A DNA stretch of 64,000 nt from Streptomonospora nanhaiensis. GTDB taxonomy: Bacteria; Actinomycetota; Actinomycetes; Streptosporangiales; Streptosporangiaceae. A model generated the notes under the pieces. That model was not told the origin of the DNA and ran no database searches. It saw only the letters and a list, made by a program, of their open reading frames with translations. How positions within the stretch are numbered: the stretch's first letter is position 1; each line of letters opens with the position of its first letter. The stretch is from the NCBI RefSeq assembly GCF_013410565.1, contig NZ_JACCFO010000001.1, forward strand, positions 5,828,001 to 5,892,000. Reading direction: 5' to 3'. The position numbers were made by a program, and so were the translations under genes. Positions 55,423-64,000 of the stretch are shown here, piece by piece.

Positions 55423-56952
55423 TCATGGGCGCCGCCACTGGCGGCCGTCGCGGGCCAGCAGGTCGTGGCCCGACTGCGGGCCCCAGGTGCCCGCCTCGTA
55501 CTGGTCGGGGCGGCCCTCCTTGGCCCAGAACTCCTCGATCGGGTCGAGGATCCGCCACGACAGCTCCACTTCCTCCTGCCGGGGGAACAGGGGCGGGTCG
55601 CCGATCAGCACGTCCAGGATCAGCCGCTCGTAGGCCTCCGGGCTCGCCTCGGTGAACGACTGCCCGTAGGCGAAGTCCATGGTGACGTCGCGGACCTCCA
55701 TCGACGCCCCGGGCACCTTCGACCCGAACCGCAGTGTCACGCCCTCGTCGGGCTGGATCCGCAGCACCAGGGAGTTCTGCCCCAGGTCCTCCACGTCCAC
55801 CGAGCTGAACACCTGGTGGGGCGCCCGCTGGAACACCAGCGCCACCTCGGTCACCCGGCGGCCCAGGCGCTTGCCCGTGCGCAGGTAGAACGGCACCCCG
55901 GCCCACCGGCGGCTGTTCACGCCCAGCTTCAGCGCGGCGTAGGTCTCGGTGATGGAGTTGGCGGGGATCCCCTCCTCCTCCAGGTAGCCCGGCACGTACA
56001 TCCCGCCCTGCCAGCCGGCCGCGTACTGCCCGCGCGCCGTGCCGGTGACCAGGTCCTCGGGCAGTTGCACCGCCTCCAGCACCTTCTGCTTCTCGGCGCG
56101 GATGCTGTCGGCGCTGAACGTCACCGGCTCCTCCATGGCCACCAGCGCCAGCAGCTGCAGCAGGTGGTTCTGGATCACGTCGCGGGCGGCGCCGATCCCG
56201 TCGTAGTAGCCCGCGCGGCCGCCCACGCCGATGTCCTCGGCCATGGTGATCTGCACGTGGTCCACGTAGTTGCGGTTCCACAGCGGCTCGAACAGCGTGT
56301 TGGCGAACCGCAGCGCCATGATGTTCTGGACCGTTTCCTTGCCCAGGTAGTGGTCGATCCGGAACACCGACTGCGGCGGGAACACGTCGTCCACCACCGC
56401 GTTCAGCTCGCGGGCGCTCTCCAGGTCGTGGCCGAACGGCTTCTCGATGATCACGCGCCGCCAGGCGCCGTCCTCCGACTCCGCCAGGTTCGACCGCTTG
56501 AGCTGCTTGACCACGGTGGGGAACAGCTTGGGCGGCAGCGACAGGTAGAACGCGTAGTTGCCGCCCGTGCCCCGGTCGGCGTCCAGGGCGCGCACCGTGC
56601 GCGCCAGTTCGTCGAACGCCGCGTCGTCGTGCAGCTCGCCCGACACGAACCGCACGCCCTCGCTCAGCTGGCGCCAGACGTCCTCGCGGAACGGCGTCCG
56701 CGCGTGCTGGCGCACCGCCTCGTGCGCCTGGGCGGCGAAGTCCTGGTCCTCCCAGTCGCGGCGGGCGAACCCCACCAGGCCGAAGCCCGGCGGCAGCAGC
56801 CCGCGGTTGGCCAGGTCGTAGATCGCGGGGAGCAGCTTCTTGCGGGCCAGGTCGCCCGTGACTCCGAACAGAACGAGCACACTGGGGCCTGCGATGCGGG
56901 GCAGCCGGCGGTCCAGTTCGCTGCGCAACGGGTTCGGAATCGCTCCCGGCAT
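55423..56952 (-). CDS. zwf: Glucose-6-phosphate 1-dehydrogenase
   Basis: 509 residues from ATG 56952. The NADP-binding loop is GVTGDLARKKLLPAIYDL (30-47, with GxxGDLA); the substrate-binding RIDHYLGKE and the EKPFGHD motif are intact. It catalyses the first oxidative step of the pentose-phosphate pathway and supplies NADPH. It follows tal by 275 bp, an interval without a gene, and precedes opcA by 253 bp. Confidence 0.96.
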   Translation of the reverse strand: MPGAIPNPLRSELDRRLPRIAGPSVLVLFGVTGDLARKKLLPAIYDLANRGLLPPGFGLVGFARRDWEDQDFAAQAHEAVRQHARTPFREDVWRQLSEGVRFVSGELHDDAAFDELARTVRALDADRGTGGNYAFYLSLPPKLFPTVVKQLKRSNLAESEDGAWRRVIIEKPFGHDLESARELNAVVDDVFPPQSVFRIDHYLGKETVQNIMALRFANTLFEPLWNRNYVDHVQITMAEDIGVGGRAGYYDGIGAARDVIQNHLLQLLALVAMEEPVTFSADSIRAEKQKVLEAVQLPEDLVTGTARGQYAAGWQGGMYVPGYLEEEGIPANSITETYAALKLGVNSRRWAGVPFYLRTGKRLGRRVTEVALVFQRAPHQVFSSVDVEDLGQNSLVLRIQPDEGVTLRFGSKVPGASMEVRDVTMDFAYGQSFTEASPEAYERLILDVLIGDPPLFPRQEEVELSWRILDPIEEFWAKEGRPDQYEAGTWGPQSGHDLLARDGRQWRRP

Positions 56953-57227
56953 CACCGGTTCTTTCAACGTCGACTCCCGTGTCGGTGTGGTGGCTGTCCG
57001 CCGTGGCGGCGGGTGGGTGCGCGCCGCTGTCCTGCGGGGCCGGGCCGGCGGCGCTCGGTCGCCCCTGTCATCGCCCCGCCGCTTCTCCTTGCACCCCCGG
57101 AGGTCCCGGCGGTCGGATTCCGGCGGCCCCGGCGGGCGCGCTGGGGCGCCCGCCCGGGGGCTCCGCCCGGCGCTCCGGTGTGCCCCGCGGCGCGGGGCGC
57201 TCCGTGGCCCGCCGGGCGCGGGGCCGC

Positions 57228-58334
57228 TCAGACCTGCCGGTTGAGCTGCTCGGTGACCCGCGCCAGCAGCCCTTCCCAGGACTTCGCGAACTTGTCGACG
57301 CCTTCGTCCTCCAGGACCTTGACCACCTCCTCGTAGTCGATCCCCAGCGCCGCGATCGCGTCCAGGTCGGCCTGGGCCTGGGCGTAGGTGCCGCGCACGG
57401 TGTCGCCGGTGATCTCGGCGTGGTCGGCGGTGGCCTCCAGGGTCGCCTCGGGCATGGTGTTGACCGTGCCCGGCGCCACCAGCTGGGTCACATAGCGGGT
57501 GTCGTCGTAGGAGGGGTCCTTCACCCCGGTCGACGCCCACAGCGGCCGCTGCGGCGAGGCGCCGGCCGCGGCCAGGGCCTTCCACCGCTCCGAGGAGAAC
57601 ACCTCCTCATAGGCCTGGTAGGCCAGGCGGGCGTTGGCGATCGCGGCGCGGCCCCGCAGCTGCGCGGCCTCGTCGGTGCCGATCTTCTCCAGCCGCTTGT
57701 CGATCTCGGTGTCCACCCGGCTGACGAAGAACGACGCCACCGACTGGATCTGCGACACGTCGAGGCCGTTCTCGCGCGCCTTCTCCAGGCCCGACAGGAA
57801 CGCGTCCATGACACCCCGGTAGCGCTCCAGCGAGAAGATCAGCGTGACGTTGACGTTGATCCCCTCCGACAGCGCCTGGGTGATCGCCGGCAGGCCCTCG
57901 GCGGTCGCGGGGATCTTGATGAACAGGTTGGGGCGGTCCACCAGCCACCACAGGGCGCGCGCCTCGGCGGCGGTGCGCTCGGTGTCGCGGGCGAGCCGGG
58001 GGTCGACCTCCAGCGACACCCGGCCGTCGAGCCGGCCGGTCGCCTCGTAGGTGTCGCGCAGGACGTCGGCGGCCCAGCGGATGTCGTAGGCGGTGATCGC
58101 CCGCACGGCCTCGTCGACCGACACCCCGCGCACCGCGAGGTCGCGCAGCTGGTCGTCGTAGGCGTCGCCCTCCTTGAGGGCCTTGTCGAAGATGGTCGGG
58201 TTGGAGGTCACCCCCACCACGCTGCGTTCGTCGATCAGCTTCTTGAGGTTGCCCGAGCGCAGCCGCTCCCGGCTGATGTCGTCCAGCCAGACGGCGACGC
58301 CCTCGCCGGACAGTGTCTGCAACGGATTCGTCAT
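57228..58334 (-). CDS. tal: Transaldolase
   Basis: 368 residues from ATG 58334. [14 protein letters not shown] opens the barrel; Lys140 in NLFIKIPAT is the Schiff-base lysine; [14 protein letters not shown] and [23 protein letters not shown] follow. It moves a three-carbon unit between sugar phosphates. The length is that of the long actinobacterial transaldolases. It follows tkt. Confidence 0.96.
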   Translation of the reverse strand: MTNPLQTLSGEGVAVWLDDISRERLRSGNLKKLIDERSVVGVTSNPTIFDKALKEGDAYDDQLRDLAVRGVSVDEAVRAITAYDIRWAADVLRDTYEATGRLDGRVSLEVDPRLARDTERTAAEARALWWLVDRPNLFIKIPATAEGLPAITQALSEGINVNVTLIFSLERYRGVMDAFLSGLEKARENGLDVSQIQSVASFFVSRVDTEIDKRLEKIGTDEAAQLRGRAAIANARLAYQAYEEVFSSERWKALAAAGASPQRPLWASTGVKDPSYDDTRYVTQLVAPGTVNTMPEATLEATADHAEITGDTVRGTYAQAQADLDAIAALGIDYEEVVKVLEDEGVDKFAKSWEGLLARVTEQLNRQV

Positions 58335-58407
58335 GACCTCGCTCTTCCTCGTCGCTGTGGCTCCAGGCCGCGGCGGCGGGCGCTCGGCGCGCCCGCCCCG
58401 GCGCGGC

Positions 58408-58449
58408 GGAGGGCCTTCCTTAAGGCTCCTCACCTCGGAAAGGCCCTCC
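58408..58449 (-). terminator. Hairpin between tkt and tal
   Basis: GGAGGGCCTT (58408-58417) pairs with AAGGCCCTCC (58440-58449), a 10-bp stem with a 22-base loop, starting 8 bases past the tkt stop. It may attenuate read-through into tal. Confidence 0.5.
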
Positions 58450-58457
58450 GAACCCGA

Positions 58458-60578
58458 TCAATTCCCGGTGGTCGAACCCCGCTCGCCGCCGAGCTTGGCG
58501 AGGCTTGCGTGCACCGCCGCGACTACCCGCTCGGGGGTGAGTCCGAACTGCTCGTAGAGGGTGGTGTAGGGCGCCGACGCGCCGAAGTGCTCCAGGCTGA
58601 CCGCCACGCCGGCCTCGCCGATGAACTCGTGCCAGCCCAGCGCCACGCCGGCCTCCACCGACACCCGCGCGCGCACCGACGACGGCAGCACGCTGTTGCG
58701 GTAGGCGGAGTCCTGCGCCCGGAACCACTCCACGCTGGGCATCGACACCACGCGGGTGGGGGTGCCCGACTCCTCCAGGCGGGCGCGCGCCTCCAGCGCG
58801 ATCGTCACCTCGCTGCCTGTCGCGATGATCAGCGCCTGGGGCTGGCCGTTGCCCGCCTCGGCGAGGATGTACCCGCCCTTGGCGGCGTTGTCGGCCGAGG
58901 CCAGCTCGGTGCGGTCCAGCGTGGGCACGTTCTGCCGGGTCAGCGCCAGTGCCGCCGGGCGCTCCCGCTGGCTCAGGATGGTCCGCCAGGCCACGGCCGT
59001 CTCGTTGGCGTCGGCGGGGCGCACCACGTCCAGGCCCGGGATCGCGCGCAGCGACCACAGGTGCTCCACCGGCTGGTGGGTGGGGCCGTCCTCGCCCAGG
59101 CCGATCGAGTCGTGGGTCCACACGTAGGTCACGGGCAGGCCCATGAGCGCGGCCAGGCGCACCGCCGGGCGCATGTAGTCGCTGAACACCAGGAACGTGC
59201 CGCCGTAGGGGCGGGTGGGGCCGTGCAGCGCCATCCCGTTGAGGATCGCGCCCATGCCGTGCTCGCGGATGCCGAAGTGCAGCACCCGGCCGAACCGGTT
59301 GCCCGAGAACGCCTTGGTGGAGTACTCCTCGGGGATGAACGACGGCTCGCCCTTGGGCGTGGTGTTGTTGGAGCCCGCCAGGTCGGCCGACCCGCCCCAC
59401 AGCTCGGGCAGCACCGGCGCGATCGCGCTCAGCACCTCGCCGCTCGCCTTGCGGGTGGCCATGCCCTTCTCGCTGGCCTCGAACACCGGAAGCGCCTTCT
59501 CCCAGTCCTGGGGGAGCCGCCCGGAGTGCAGCCGGTCGAACAGGTCGGCGCGCTCGCCGGCGTTCTCGCGCCAGGCGGCGAACTCGCCCTCCCACGCCGA
59601 GCGGGCGGCCCGGCCGCGCTCCACCGCGCGGCGGGTGTGCTCGATCACGTCCTCGGCCACCTCGAACGAGTGGGCCGGGTCCAGGCCCATGGCCTCCTTG
59701 GTGGCCGCGACCTCCTCGGCGCCCATGGCCGCGCCGTGGATCGCGCCGGTGTTCTGCTTGTTGGGCGAGGGCCACCCGATGATCGTGCGGAGCCGGATGA
59801 ACGACGGCCGCTCGGTCTCGGCCTGGGCCGCCAGCACCGCGCGGTGCAGCGCCTCGACGTCCTCGGAGTAGGAGCCGCCGGCGGTCCAGTCGACCTCCTG
59901 CACGTGCCAGCCGTAGGCGCGGTAGCGGGCGGCGACATCCTCGGAGAACGCGATCTGGGTGTCGTCCTCGATGGAGATGTGATTGTCGTCGTAGATCAGC
60001 ACCAGGTTGCCGAGCTTCTGGGTGCCGGCCAGCGCGCTGGCCTCGTGGCTGACACCCTCCTGCACGTCGCCGTCGGAGCAGATCGCGTAGACGAAGTGGT
60101 CGAACGGGCTCTCGCCGGGCGCCGACTCCGGGTCGAACAGGCCGCGCTCGCGGCGGGCGGCCATGGCCATGCCCACCGCGTTGCCGATGCCCTGGCCCAG
60201 CGGGCCGGTGGTGGTCTCGACACCGGGGGTGTGGTGCACCTCGGGGTGGCCGGGGGTGAGGCTGTCCCACTGGCGCAGGCGCTTGAGGTCGTCCAGGGTC
60301 AGGCCGTAGCCGGCGAGGTAGAGCTGGATGTAGAGGGTGAGGCTGGAGTGGCCGCACGACAGCACGAACCGGTCGCGGCCCACCCAGGCCGGCTCGGAGG
60401 GGTCGTGCCGCATGATCTTCTGGAACAGCAGGTAGGCCGCCGGCGCCAGGCTCATGGCGGTGCCGGGGTGACCTGAACCCGCCTCCTCAACCGCGTCCAT
60501 CGCGAGCGCGCGCACCGTGTCGACCGCGCGCCGGTCGAGATCCGACCACTCAAGGGCTTGGGAGGTGTCGCTTTTCAC
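58458..60578 (-). CDS. tkt: Transketolase
   Basis: 706 residues from a GTG at 60578. Thiamine-diphosphate site: [13 protein letters not shown] with His, [31 protein letters not shown]; pyrimidine-domain blocks [31 protein letters not shown] and [17 protein letters not shown]. It moves two-carbon units in the non-oxidative pentose-phosphate pathway. It heads the minus-strand tkt-tal-zwf-opcA-pgl run and diverges from ctaB. Confidence 0.97.
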   Translation of the reverse strand: MKSDTSQALEWSDLDRRAVDTVRALAMDAVEEAGSGHPGTAMSLAPAAYLLFQKIMRHDPSEPAWVGRDRFVLSCGHSSLTLYIQLYLAGYGLTLDDLKRLRQWDSLTPGHPEVHHTPGVETTTGPLGQGIGNAVGMAMAARRERGLFDPESAPGESPFDHFVYAICSDGDVQEGVSHEASALAGTQKLGNLVLIYDDNHISIEDDTQIAFSEDVAARYRAYGWHVQEVDWTAGGSYSEDVEALHRAVLAAQAETERPSFIRLRTIIGWPSPNKQNTGAIHGAAMGAEEVAATKEAMGLDPAHSFEVAEDVIEHTRRAVERGRAARSAWEGEFAAWRENAGERADLFDRLHSGRLPQDWEKALPVFEASEKGMATRKASGEVLSAIAPVLPELWGGSADLAGSNNTTPKGEPSFIPEEYSTKAFSGNRFGRVLHFGIREHGMGAILNGMALHGPTRPYGGTFLVFSDYMRPAVRLAALMGLPVTYVWTHDSIGLGEDGPTHQPVEHLWSLRAIPGLDVVRPADANETAVAWRTILSQRERPAALALTRQNVPTLDRTELASADNAAKGGYILAEAGNGQPQALIIATGSEVTIALEARARLEESGTPTRVVSMPSVEWFRAQDSAYRNSVLPSSVRARVSVEAGVALGWHEFIGEAGVAVSLEHFGASAPYTTLYEQFGLTPERVVAAVHASLAKLGGERGSTTGN

Positions 60579-61634
60579 GCGGGCTCAGGGCTCCTTTCGG
60601 GCATCCGGCGACTCCCGGCCGATAGTTTCGGCCGGGTCGCGAATGTAGTGAGTTGTCCGAGGTCGCGTGCCTGCCGAAGGCAGCCGTCCACGGGGACTAC
60701 CGCCGCACGGTGGCCGCCGATCCGCTCGGCTGACGCCCGGACGCGGGCCCGAACCCGGCCCCGTCGCCCGCCGAACACGACAGGTTCGACCATCTGCGAG
60801 CCTATCGTCCCAATGCCGACCCGGGCATGTTCGACACGTCTCACAGCGCGCGGCGCACGGCCTGCAACGCGCCCGGAACGGCGCTGATCGCGGCACTCGC
60901 GGCGGCGCTCTGGCGCACCGGGTGGCCAGGTACCCGCAGGCGGGGGCGGGGGCGGGAGCGGGGGTGGGGATGGGAGTCGGGCGGTGCGAGGGCGCGGGTG
61001 GGAGAGCGAGGGCGGGGTGGGGTGACGGCACGGGGTGGGCGAGGGGAGGTGGGGGTGGGGGGAGGGGACCGCAAAAGCGGGCGAGGCGCGGCGCGCGACG
61101 CCGGTGCGACGGCGGCGAGTCGGTGGAGAAGTGGAGAAGGCGAGGCCGCAGAGGAGGGCAGGGCACGGGGCTGCGGTGGGGCGGGGCTTGCGCGGCCGGC
61201 GCGTTGCCCGTAGGGCGCGTGCGTTGGGGGAACAGGCCGGGGTTTCGCCGGATGGCGGATTCCACGTGCTCGGCGCGCACGGTGACGCGCCCCCGCGTGG
61301 CGCGCTGTGCGCTTAGGCGCTGGGCGTGCGACCCTGCCAGCGGGCCCCGCGCCGCGCCCGGCCGGGTGCCGACCCGCACCGCGCCCCGCGTCGCAGGAAG
61401 TCAGCGCGCCTTCGGGCGCCGAAACCGCCCCGGTCAAGCCCGCTCGCGGGCAAGTACTACAGTATGTCGTTGACGGGGTTGTCGCGGGACCTGGCGTGGC
61501 GCCGGGATGCGGCCCCCGCGACGGCGAGCAAAACACCCCTGAGTTCCTTTGAGGTTGCGCGTGTCAGTGTCCGGAGTGCGGATGACCCCCGATTCCTCGG
61601 CGCCCGGCGCCGAGCCGACCGCGCGGCGGCGCTG
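60579..61634. other. Long tkt-ctaB divergent region with G-rich tract
   Basis: About 1.05 kb without a supportable gene; open frames here are composition artefacts. Bases 60941-61068 are strongly G-rich on the plus strand, with many runs of 3-6 G separated by 1-5 bases, able in principle to form G-quadruplexes. The tkt promoter probably lies at 60600-60680 and the ctaB promoter near the operator-like site at 61455. The frame of ctaB stays open up to 61464. Confidence 0.6.
61455..61471. promoter_or_regulatory. BlaI-like operator TACTACAGTATGTCGTT
   Basis: The left arm and first spacer bases TACTACAGT are identical to the operator before the Rieske gene; the right arm GTCGTT matches GTAGTA at 4 of 6 positions. 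It contains an ATG (61464) in the ctaB frame. Confidence 0.4.
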
Positions 61635-62630
61635 ATGGCCCTCGCGAACCGCGCGGCCTCCGGCGGCGGTGGCGGCAGCCCCGCGCCCGAGGCCCCCGAC
61701 CACCTCGACGCCGGTCCCCGCACCCGGCGCTCCGCCTTCGGCGCGCACGTGCGCGCCTACGTGGCGCTGTCCAAGCCCCGCGTCATCGAACTGCTGCTGA
61801 TCACCACCATCCCGGTGATGTTCGTGGCGGCGCAGGGCGTGCCCCCGCTGTGGACGGCGGTCGCCACCCTGGTCTTCGGCACGATGTCGGCGGCCAGCGC
61901 CAACGCGATCAACTGCTACATCGACCGCGACATCGACCAGGAGATGCGGCGCACCCGCCGCCGTCCGGTCGCCATGGCGCAGGTGACCCCGCGCGGCACC
62001 ATCATCTACGGACTGGTCCTGGCGGTGGGCTCCACGGTCGGGTTCGCGCTGCTGGTCAACCTGCTGTCGGCGGCGCTGTCGCTGTTCGCGATCCTCTTCT
62101 ACATCTTCGTCTACACCCTGCTGCTCAAGCGGCGCACCGCCCAGAACGTCGTCTGGGGCGGAATCGCGGGCTGCATGCCGGTGCTCATCGGCTGGAGCGC
62201 GGTCACCAACCGCCTCGACTGGGCGCCGTTCGTGCTGTTCCTCGTGGTGTTCTTCTGGACCCCGCCGCACACCTGGGCGCTGGCCATGCGCTACCGCGAG
62301 GACTACGCCGCCGCCAAGGTGCCCATGCTGCCGGTGGTGGCCGGCGAGCGCCGCGTGCTGCTGGAGTGCGTCCTCTACAGCTGGGCCACGGTCGCCACCT
62401 CGCTGCTGCTGTGGCCGGTGGCCGGCACCACCCTGCTCTACCCGGTTGTGGCGGCCGTGCTGGGCGCCGTGCTCCTGGTGCAGGCCCACCGCCTGCTGGC
62501 GCGGGTCCGCGCCGGGGTCAGCGGCGCGCAACTGCGCACCATGGGGTTCTTCCACCTGTCCAACGCCTACCTCGCGCTGCTGTTCTGCGCGGTGACGGTC
62601 GACCCGCTGCTGGCGGGTGTACTGGCGTAG
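61635..62630 (+). CDS. ctaB: Protoheme IX farnesyltransferase (heme O synthase)
   Basis: 331 residues if it starts at ATG 61635; no clear ribosome site precedes it, and an in-frame ATG at 61464 would add 57 residues. UbiA-type prenyltransferase with about eight membrane helices; the Mg-diphosphate motifs are [22 protein letters not shown] and the second Asp region near [25 protein letters not shown] is the start of helix 1. It farnesylates heme B for cytochrome aa3 oxidase. Its divergent pairing with tkt is typical of actinomycetes. Confidence 0.93.
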   Translation: MALANRAASGGGGGSPAPEAPDHLDAGPRTRRSAFGAHVRAYVALSKPRVIELLLITTIPVMFVAAQGVPPLWTAVATLVFGTMSAASANAINCYIDRDIDQEMRRTRRRPVAMAQVTPRGTIIYGLVLAVGSTVGFALLVNLLSAALSLFAILFYIFVYTLLLKRRTAQNVVWGGIAGCMPVLIGWSAVTNRLDWAPFVLFLVVFFWTPPHTWALAMRYREDYAAAKVPMLPVVAGERRVLLECVLYSWATVATSLLLWPVAGTTLLYPVVAAVLGAVLLVQAHRLLARVRAGVSGAQLRTMGFFHLSNAYLALLFCAVTVDPLLAGVLA

Positions 62631-62846
62631 GAAGGCACAGGCGGCATACGCACGTAGGCGCGCGGGGTCCGGGTCGGGGGTACCGGGCCCCGCGCGGTGC
62701 TTTCGGGGACCGGTCGACGGTGCCCGGTGGCGTCGGCGGCTGGTCGGTGGCCGGTGGAACGGCCCGAGGGCACCGGCAGATCGCTTCCGCCGGTGGGTGG
62801 CTGAGGTGGCGACGGGGGCGCCGAGGAGGCGGGCGGAGGGCCTTGC

Positions 62847-63344
62847 CTACCCCGCCTCCAGGACACGGCGCAGTGTCCGGCGCCCGATGCGGCTCATGGG
62901 CGGGTTGCTGTCGCGGTAGTACCAGACCGGGCCCAACGCCTGTTCCAGAGCCCACGCCCGGCCGCGCTCCCATTCCGCGTCGTCGCTGCCCAGCGCCTCG
63001 CGCAGCGCCTGCCGGGACCCTTCCTCCACCAGGTGCCAGGCGCCGACGAGGCCGAGCGCGGGGTCGGCCGGTCCCAGCCCGCCCGCGTCGAGCACCCCGG
63101 TGATGCGTCCCTCGCGCACGAGGAGGGTGCCCGGCATCAGGTCGGTGTGGCTCATCACGTCGGGCGACTCGCCCCGGGGCAGGTCCCGCACGTCCTCCCA
63201 GTGGCCCCGCAGGCGCGGAACGTCCAGCAGCCCCCCGCTGCGCTCCAGGGGCGGGCCGGCCCACTGCGGGAACCGGGCGGCGACAAGGGCGGCGGCCGTC
63301 GGCTCCGCCACCGTGATCTGGCCGGCGGGCATGCGCATCGGCAC
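62847..63344 (-). pseudogene. Truncated aminoglycoside-phosphotransferase-like remnant
   Basis: 165 residues corresponding to the C-terminal lobe only. SHTDLMPGTLLV is the catalytic loop, where the family has HxDLHxGNLLV: the Asp is kept but the metal-binding Asn is Thr. GVLDAGGLGPADPALGLVGAW is the following metal-binding segment. The N-terminal nucleotide-binding lobe (about 120 residues) is missing, although the frame stays open to 63344. It may be inactive or recently decayed. Confidence 0.65.
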
Positions 63345-63534
63345 AGCCTGCCACCGCGCGTCCGCACCGGCACCGGATTTTCTCGGAGGCGCCCGGCGGC
63401 CCGCCGGCCGCGTGGCCGGTAGTGGCCGCGCCGGGCGCGGGGAAGCGGCAACGCCCGTCCTGCCCGGTGATCGGCCTGCTCGCGAGGCCCCTGTGATTTA
63501 GGACGGGGGCGTTGACGCACTACGATCTGGGGCC

Positions 63535-64000
63535 ATGCCCGCACTTGACACTAAAGCCATTCTGGAGGGGCGCAAGCCCGGTCGCCGCTCCATCGGCCTC
63601 ACCATCGGCATCGTCGTCAGCGTGTTCTGCATGCTGCTGATGCTCGTCTACCTGCTGTGGTCGGGCCTGGCGGGCGGCGGTGTGGCCGGCGTCGTCGGGT
63701 TCTTCCTCAGCCTCTTCGCCGCCATCATCCCGGTGGCGATCCTGGTGCCCCTCATCCTGCTGCTGGACCGCCTGGAACCCGAACCCGGCAGCATGCTGCT
63801 GTTCGCGTTCCTGTGGGGTGCGGGCGTGGCCGTGGTGGTGTCTTTCGTCCTCAACACCGCGGGCATGGAACTGCTCGCGGTGCCCGCCTTCGGCCAGGAC
63901 ATGGGCGAGTTCGTGTCCACGGCCGTGGGCGCCCCGCTGGTCGAGGAGAGCGCCAAGGGCATGGTGCTGCTCATCCTGCTGTGGCGGCGCCGCTACGAGA
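63535..64000 (+). CDS. PrsW family intramembrane metalloprotease, 3'-truncated by window edge
   Basis: 155 residues are visible from ATG 63535. Membrane helices at about 22-45, 50-75, 85-115 and later; LLLDRLEPEPGSMLLFAFLWGAGVA is the family segment, and APLVEESAKGMVLL carries the conserved EExxK motif. In Bacillus PrsW cleaves an anti-sigma factor; other members are of unknown substrate. A possible -10 (TACGAT, 63521-63526) lies just before the start. The rest of the gene is outside the window. Confidence 0.85.
   Translation, partial: MPALDTKAILEGRKPGRRSIGLTIGIVVSVFCMLLMLVYLLWSGLAGGGVAGVVGFFLSLFAAIIPVAILVPLILLLDRLEPEPGSMLLFAFLWGAGVAVVVSFVLNTAGMELLAVPAFGQDMGEFVSTAVGAPLVEESAKGMVLLILLWRRRYE

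Noticed and set aside
60667-61473. Several plus- and minus-strand open frames across the tkt-ctaB region.
   Set aside because: They follow the G-rich composition, show no domain, and lack ribosome sites.
61464-61634. ctaB starting at the in-frame ATG 61464, giving a 388-residue protein.
   Set aside because: The added residues are not conserved-looking, the ATG lies inside the operator-like site, and no ribosome site precedes it; kept only as an alternative.

Overview
The window is about 64 kb of very GC-rich DNA from an actinomycete chromosome. The evidence is the uvrC-rapZ-yvcK-whiA morphogenesis block, RbpA, the tkt-tal-zwf-opcA-pgl pentose-phosphate block beside ctaB, an F420-type luciferase-like oxidoreductase, and many GTG starts with GGAGG ribosome sites. 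A Nocardiopsis/Streptomonospora-like genus is my guess, not something the sequence proves.

Layout. 1-3010: two RDD membrane proteins, a Tat-exported Rieske lipoprotein and an MscS channel. 3290-11194: uvrC, rapZ, yvcK and whiA; yvcK and whiA are separated by a DUF488 gene, a 74-bp tandem duplication and a headless oxidoreductase remnant. 11280-15701: gap-pgk-tpiA-secG with a hairpin after each glycolytic gene and DasR-like operators in front, then rbpA. 15729-26336: histidine utilisation (IclR and LysR regulators, hutH, hutU, an M20 amidohydrolase, hutF, hutI) followed by an ACT-domain acetyltransferase. 26557-30773: small zinc-ribbon-like proteins, an imine-reductase-like enzyme with a divergent HxlR regulator, and an unrecognised Cys-rich protein.

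30957-45690 is the accessory core: a type III-D-like CRISPR effector locus with no adaptation genes. It holds cas6, a small unknown gene, a strongly degenerate 61-bp-period repeat array, a single gene encoding two CARF domains and a PD-(D/E)XK nuclease joined by a ~175-residue Pro/Ala linker, an HD-less cas10 with an AGDD palm motif, a Cas7-type RAMP, csx10, a fused double RAMP, a Csx19-like protein and a large RAMP. Most junctions are 4-bp GTGA overlaps. A second pair of repeat-like elements lies between the last gene and a strong terminator. The expected working is: Cas6 processes crRNA, the RAMP complex binds target RNA, the Cas10 palm makes cyclic oligoadenylate, and the dual-CARF nuclease responds.

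45712-50762: a sugar ABC uptake operon diverging from a Gfo/Idh/MocA oxidoreductase; each side has a near-identical LacI-type palindrome. 50887-53354: an F420-type oxidoreductase diverging from an ArsR regulator, and two divergent MarR regulators. 53464-60578 (minus): pgl, opcA, zwf, tal, tkt. 61635-62630: ctaB, with an operator-like site resembling the one before the Rieske gene. 62847-64000: a truncated phosphotransferase and the start of a PrsW-type protease. No tRNA, rRNA or insertion sequence was recognised.
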